Assembly (NCBI GenBank): GCA_002403905.1
Contig: DHIR01000124.1
Coordinates: forward strand, 1-9,407
Reading direction: 5' to 3'
Length of the DNA: 9,407 nt
DNA from: Mucilaginibacter sp. UBA4741
GTDB taxonomy: Bacteria > Bacteroidota > Bacteroidia > Sphingobacteriales > Sphingobacteriaceae
Shown: positions 5,575 through 9,407 of the stretch, one piece after another
How positions within the stretch are numbered: the stretch's first letter is position 1
Layout: each line of letters starts with the position of its first letter
Position numbers and translations under genes: made by a program
The notes under the pieces: model-generated
The model's input: only the letters and a program-made list of their open reading frames with translations
Database searches by the model: none
Told to the model about the DNA's origin: nothing

Positions 5575-8391
5575 CTTACTCAAGTACATCGATTTCTCTT
5601 TGTACAAATGCTTAAAATATGGGTCCTGCAGGTCAGGGATAAAGCGGATAGATTCGCCGGTTGATTTCATTTCGGGGCCCAGTTGTTTTTCAACTTCGGG
5701 GAACTTATCGAAAGAGAATACCGGTTCTTTTATGGCATAACCTTTAAGCTTACGCTCGATGGTGAAATCTTTTAGTTTATTAACGCCCAGCATTACTTTG
5801 GCGGCTATATTGATGTAAGGCACGTCATACGCTTTGGCTATGAAAGGCACTGTACGTGATGCGCGCGGGTTGGCTTCGATCACATAAACCTCGTCATCTT
5901 TTATGGCGAATTGTATGTTAAGCAAGCCTATTACATTTAAGGCCTTAGCTATTTTTTTAGTGTATTGCTCCATTTTATTGATCACATTGGCCGACAGATC
6001 AAACGGTGGCAATACCGCGAATGAATCGCCCGAGTGGATACCCGCAGGCTCAATGTGCTCCATTAAACCAACTATATGCACATCGTCACCATCGCTTATC
6101 GAGTCAGACTCAGCTTCAGACGCACGGTCAAGGAAATGATCAATCAATACACGGTTGCCCGGCAAGTTTTTCAATAAGCTAACAACCGCTTTCTCCAGGT
6201 CCTCATCATTAATTACAATGCTCATGCCTTGTCCGCCCAATACATAACTAGGGCGAACCAGTACCGGGTAGCCAACATGATGCGCAACTTCTAATGCTTC
6301 TTCGGCACTTTCGGCTACGCCATATTTAGGGTAAGGTATTTCAAGCTCTTTCAATAAGTCAGAGAAACGGCCACGATCTTCGGCAATATCCATGTTATCG
6401 AAAGATGTTCCGATAATTTTAATACCATGCTCCTGCATTTTCTCGGCCATCTTCAAGGCGGTTTGTCCACCTAGCTGAACGACAACACCAACTGGTTTTT
6501 CCAGCTCGATGATCTCGCGAACATGTTCCCAGAAAACCGGCTCAAAGTATAGCTTATCGGCCATGTTAAAGTCGGTTGATACCGTTTCAGGGTTACAGTT
6601 AACCATAATGGCTTCAAAACCGGCCTCTTTAGCAGCTATCAAACCGTGTACGCAGCTATAATCAAACTCAATACCCTGGCCAATACGGTTAGGGCCCGAG
6701 CCTAATACAATTATTTTTTTCTTATCAGATGAGATTGATTCGTTCTCGCCTTCGTAAGTAGAGTAGTAGTAAGGTGTTTTGGCAGGGAACTCGGCAGCGC
6801 AGGTATCAACCATTTTGTAAACACGCTTTATGCCCAATTCTTTACGGCGCTGGTAAACATCCTCTTCGGTAGTGTTATTATGCAATATGTATGCTATCTG
6901 CGCATCAGAGAATCCTTTTTGTTTTAAGGTGAAAAGGAAGTCCTCCGGAATATTGTTTAATGAATATCTGCGCAACTCGATCTCCAGGTTCACAATATCC
7001 ATAATCTGGTTCAGGAACCAGCGATCTATCTTAGTGGCTTTACGTACCGACTCGATAGGCACACCTAAACTTAAAGCATCATAAACATGGAACAGCCTGT
7101 CCCAGCTTGGATGCTCCAGGCTGTGCATAATTTCGTCCAGGTTACGGCTTTGTTTACCATCGGCACCTAAACCGGCGCGGCCTATCTCTAAACTCTGACA
7201 GGCTTTTTGCAATGCCTCGATAAAGCTGCGGCCAATACCCATAACCTCGCCTACTGATTTCATTTGCAAGCCCAACTCGCGGTTAGCGCCTTTAAACTTA
7301 TCAAAGTTCCAGCGTGGTATTTTAACGATCACGTAATCCAGCGTCGGCTCAAAATAAGCAGATGTTGTTTTGGTGATCTGATTTTCTATTTCGTCTAAAT
7401 TATAACCGATAGCTAGTTTAGCAGCTATTTTAGCAATAGGATAACCTGTTGCTTTTGATGCTAATGCTGATGAACGCGATACACGCGGGTTGATCTCGAT
7501 CGCGATGATTGCTTCATCCGCAGGATTGACAGAGAACTGCACGTTACAACCACCAGCGAAATTACCAATGGCACGCATCATTTTGATAGCCTGGTTACGC
7601 ATTTCCTGATAGCAGCGGTCGCTAAGCGTCATGGCCGGGGCCACGGTTATCGAGTCGCCGGTATGTATACCCATTGGGTCAAAATTTTCTATCGAGCAAA
7701 TGATAATTACGTTGTCATTACTATCGCGCAACAACTCCAGCTCATATTCTTTCCAGCCTAAAACCGCCTGCTCCACCAAAACCTCGTGGGTTGGCGATGC
7801 CTGCAAGCCACGGCTTAACGCAGCGTCAAAATCTTCTTTTTTATGTACAAAGCCGGCACCTTTACCACCCAGTGTATAACTTGGGCGTATAACTAGCGGG
7901 AAACCAATTTCCTGTGCGGCTTCTTTGCCTTCTAAAAACGAGTTGGCAATTTTTGAGGTTGCCACGCCAACACCAATATCAACCATTAGCTGGCGGAATG
8001 CTTCGCGGTTCTCGGTTTTTTCTATCGCGGCAATATCAACACCAACAATCTTTACACCATATTTTTCCCATAAGCCTTGCTCGTCAGCCTCAATACAAAG
8101 GTTTAACGCGGTTTGGCCACCCATGGTAGGCAACACGGCATCAATTTTTTGTTCGATCAATATCTTCTCAATGCTTTCGCAGGTAAGCGGCAGCAGGTAA
8201 ACGTGATCGCCAATAACCTTATCCGTCATGATAGTAGCAGGGTTGCTGTTGATGATGGATACGGTAATACCTTCTTCTTTTAAAGATAGCGCGGCTTGTG
8301 ATCCGGCATAATCAAACTCGCAGGCCTGGCCAATAATAATAGGGCCTGAGCCGATGATCAGTACTGATTTAATGGAGGTGTCTTTGGGCAT
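5572..8391 (-). CDS. carB: carbamoyl-phosphate synthase large subunit, short form
   Basis: CarB makes carbamoyl phosphate from ammonia (delivered by CarA), bicarbonate and two ATP, for arginine and pyrimidine synthesis in the cytoplasm. The 939-residue protein shows the internal duplication of the family. The N-terminal carboxyphosphate half starts with GSGPIIIGQACEFDY at 14-28 and includes RPSYTLGGKGAG, ENFDPMGIHTGDS and EINPRVSRSSALASKATG. A helical oligomerisation region contains DRWFLNQI and the VDTCAAEF stretch. The second half starts near residue 562 with GSGPNRIGQGIEFDY and includes RPSYVLGGQG, EHIEPAGIHSGDS and EANPRASRTVPF. It stops soon after GPEMKSTGE, where the E. coli enzyme (about 1073 residues) continues into the MGS-like allosteric domain that binds UMP and ornithine. 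The short form, as I recall, is normal in this phylum, so this is not read as a truncation. carA is not in the window. The stop codon lies inside a REP-like repeat. Confidence 0.97.
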   Translation of the reverse strand: MPKDTSIKSVLIIGSGPIIIGQACEFDYAGSQAALSLKEEGITVSIINSNPATIMTDKVIGDHVYLLPLTCESIEKILIEQKIDAVLPTMGGQTALNLCIEADEQGLWEKYGVKIVGVDIAAIEKTENREAFRQLMVDIGVGVATSKIANSFLEGKEAAQEIGFPLVIRPSYTLGGKGAGFVHKKEDFDAALSRGLQASPTHEVLVEQAVLGWKEYELELLRDSNDNVIIICSIENFDPMGIHTGDSITVAPAMTLSDRCYQEMRNQAIKMMRAIGNFAGGCNVQFSVNPADEAIIAIEINPRVSRSSALASKATGYPIAKIAAKLAIGYNLDEIENQITKTTSAYFEPTLDYVIVKIPRWNFDKFKGANRELGLQMKSVGEVMGIGRSFIEALQKACQSLEIGRAGLGADGKQSRNLDEIMHSLEHPSWDRLFHVYDALSLGVPIESVRKATKIDRWFLNQIMDIVNLEIELRRYSLNNIPEDFLFTLKQKGFSDAQIAYILHNNTTEEDVYQRRKELGIKRVYKMVDTCAAEFPAKTPYYYSTYEGENESISSDKKKIIVLGSGPNRIGQGIEFDYSCVHGLIAAKEAGFEAIMVNCNPETVSTDFNMADKLYFEPVFWEHVREIIELEKPVGVVVQLGGQTALKMAEKMQEHGIKIIGTSFDNMDIAEDRGRFSDLLKELEIPYPKYGVAESAEEALEVAHHVGYPVLVRPSYVLGGQGMSIVINDEDLEKAVVSLLKNLPGNRVLIDHFLDRASEAESDSISDGDDVHIVGLMEHIEPAGIHSGDSFAVLPPFDLSANVINKMEQYTKKIAKALNVIGLLNIQFAIKDDEVYVIEANPRASRTVPFIAKAYDVPYINIAAKVMLGVNKLKDFTIERKLKGYAIKEPVFSFDKFPEVEKQLGPEMKSTGESIRFIPDLQDPYFKHLYKEKSMYLSK

Positions 8392-8407
8392 AGGGCTTTT
8401 TTTTAAT

Positions 8408-8435
8408 TCAAAAGTTCTAAGTCAAAAGTCAAAAG
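8408..8435. repeat. heptamer tandem repeat in the carB leader
   Basis: Four contiguous 7-nt units: TCAAAAG, TTCTAAG, TCAAAAG and TCAAAAG. They follow the same pattern (TCRRAAG) as the units inserted in radA at 2179-2213. The array ends about 16 bases upstream of the carB start codon and would be transcribed in its leader. Confidence 0.75.
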
Positions 8436-8482
8436 CCGGGTAACGGCAATAACGATTTTTCCTATGCGCTGATAGCAGGTTT

Positions 8483-8500
8483 CCCGACCTCAGCGTCGGG
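8483..8500. promoter_or_regulatory. inverted repeat beside the carB -7 box
   Basis: CCCGAC (8483-8488) and GTCGGG (8495-8500) are perfect inverted arms around a 6-nt spacer. They begin 3 bases past the -7 box and thus overlap the expected transcription start. A competing pairing exists between CGCTGA (8467-8472) and TCAGCG (8490-8495), which shares bases with the first. It may be a protein-binding operator or a leader hairpin; I recognise no known regulator or riboswitch. Confidence 0.4.
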
Positions 8501-8503
8501 GTG

Positions 8504-8511
8504 CAAAGATA
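8504..8511 (-). promoter_or_regulatory. -7 promoter box for carB
   Basis: The minus strand reads TATCTTTG followed by CA, an exact match to TAnnTTTG and the same sequence as the box before the NHL lipoprotein gene. No TTTG is found at the -33 distance; the upstream bases are A-rich. The predicted leader is about 105 nt. Confidence 0.6.
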
Positions 8512-8573
8512 GAATTTATATAGCTACTTTTTGCTCTTTTTTGTAAAAAATGCGTCAGGGTTTAACTAAGGCA

Positions 8574-8619
8574 TAAAACACAACGGCAACAGTATATTAA
8601 AACTACTGCTGCCGTTGTT
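8574..8619 (-). terminator. intrinsic terminator of the DUF4397-like lipoprotein gene
   Basis: The arms at 8580-8594 and 8604-8618 form a 15-bp stem with one A-C mismatch and a 9-nt loop. On the minus strand it is followed by GTTTTAT. It lies about 32 nt after the stop codon at 8651 and isolates this gene from carB downstream. Confidence 0.82.
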
Positions 8620-8650
8620 ATGATAGAACGATACCGCTATTATCTTTTTT

Positions 8651-9301
8651 CTAATGTTGAATAAAACTATTTGAATATATCTCGGTATTAGCGTTTCCGT
8701 ATAGCCAAATAGTATACGTTTTACCAGCCTGTAAATTAAGGTCAATGACAGGTTCGGCGGTTACCCCAATAGCAAATGGTGCAAATGTAGTACCGGGTGC
8801 AACATCATAATATGGCGATGCGGTACCAAACACTAAATAGGTAAACAGATCTGCCCCGCCGGTTACCGACATTTTAAGCGCATTATCTAAATGGTTATGC
8901 AAATTAACAAACCTAACTCTTGCTTTACCGGCAGGCGGCGCAGTTAGATCATCCCTAATACCGCCCGAAACCAGCGTGCCGGTAAAATCCCTAAACAAAT
9001 AAACAGTTGCATAATCGCCAATTGCCGAAGCATAGCTATATGCCAGGTTGGCTACAGTTGCTCCGGTATTTGTAAAACCTAATAAATTAACACCTGCGGT
9101 ATAGGTATTATAAGATGTTGCCGCGCCAAAAAATAAGCTTGAGTTCATAAGCGCACTGTTAACGTACACATCCTGCGCTATAGAGTTTGGCACAGCGTTT
9201 ACAAACCGTACATGTGCATCGCCGGTTATAGTGTCTTTCTTTTTAACACATGCCGATAGTAACACTGCCGCGCCTAAACATAAAAGTAAAATCTTTTTCA
9301 T
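8651..9301 (-). CDS. DUF4397-like lipoprotein
   Basis: This is a 216-residue predicted lipoprotein. MKK and a hydrophobic core lead to the lipobox LSAC, with lipidated C18, followed by VKKKD. The mature part has DUF4397 hallmarks: HVRFVNAVPNSIAQDVYVNSALM at about 30-52 and a second RVRFVNLHN at about 128-136, each followed by a Y/F-G-A/T-x-S-Y/P-Y pattern (FFGAATSYNTY and FGTASPYYDV). This suggests two related beta-sandwich halves, the second ending in GKTYTIWLYG. DUF4397 proteins in this phylum are cell-envelope lipoproteins of unknown function, and no enzyme motif is visible. The start is the only ATG that gives an intact signal peptide. The gene is followed by its own terminator and upstream DNA (9302-9407) is AT-rich without a clear promoter match. 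The family assignment is from remembered motifs and is fairly sure. Confidence 0.87.
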   Translation of the reverse strand: MKKILLLCLGAAVLLSACVKKKDTITGDAHVRFVNAVPNSIAQDVYVNSALMNSSLFFGAATSYNTYTAGVNLLGFTNTGATVANLAYSYASAIGDYATVYLFRDFTGTLVSGGIRDDLTAPPAGKARVRFVNLHNHLDNALKMSVTGGADLFTYLVFGTASPYYDVAPGTTFAPFAIGVTAEPVIDLNLQAGKTYTIWLYGNANTEIYSNSFIQH

Positions 9302-9407
9302 GACTGTATATTTAAAATATTCTTGATTTCGGATTAAAACAAATAGGGCCGTAATAAGCCGGCACTAAATTATCTATTAAAAAAATTTATAGAATAAGGC
9401 ATTTATA

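Noticed and set aside
7914..8200. Open frames opposite carB and other long genes
   Set aside because: They lie antisense to or out of frame with strongly conserved coding regions, show no domain motifs and are explained by codon bias of the real genes.
8392..8510. Known riboswitch or PyrR-type attenuator in the carB leader
   Set aside because: I could not match any known conserved core, and no terminator-like hairpin with a T-tract lies between the promoter box and the start codon.

Overview
The window looks like chromosomal DNA from a member of the Bacteroidota, most likely family Sphingobacteriaceae (Mucilaginibacter/Pedobacter-like). The grounds are extended -7 promoter boxes of the TAnnTTTG type (TATCTTTGCA twice), almost no Shine-Dalgarno sequences, secreted lipoproteins with FN3-like, NHL and DUF4397-type domains, a CarB about 130 residues shorter than the enterobacterial enzyme, and short tandem intergenic repeats. 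The genus is an inference.

Layout. (1) 23-729, plus strand: a two-gene MNT nucleotidyltransferase/HEPN module with an ATGA overlap, closed by a strong terminator. (2) 752-1632, minus strand: an unrecognised 226-residue soluble protein, followed by a doubtful 65-residue ORF that runs into that terminator. (3) 1756-3222, plus: radA/sms, a DNA-repair and recombination ATPase. It carries an unusual in-frame low-complexity insert made of a 7-nt tandem repeat. A hairpin terminator separates it from the convergent next gene. (4) 3285-4676, minus: a surface lipoprotein with an FN3-like domain and six NHL repeats. Its upstream region has a good -7 box followed at once by an 18-bp perfect palindrome. 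(5) 4987-5448, plus: a small secreted DUF4920-like protein. (6) 5572-8391, minus: carB, the large subunit of carbamoyl-phosphate synthase (arginine and pyrimidine synthesis), without its C-terminal allosteric domain. (7) 8651-9301, minus: a DUF4397-like lipoprotein with its own terminator.

The genes do not form one pathway. RadA and CarB are housekeeping genes, the lipoproteins are cell-envelope genes, and the MNT/HEPN pair with its unknown neighbour looks like an accessory toxin-antitoxin or defence-like module. I did not find a convincing new multi-gene system. The most interesting signals are at the DNA level. A heptamer family TCRRAAG occurs both inside radA, in frame, and in the carB leader. 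Two GC-rich REP-like hairpins supply or abut the stop codons of two convergent genes. Operator-like inverted repeats lie directly downstream of both recognisable -7 boxes.
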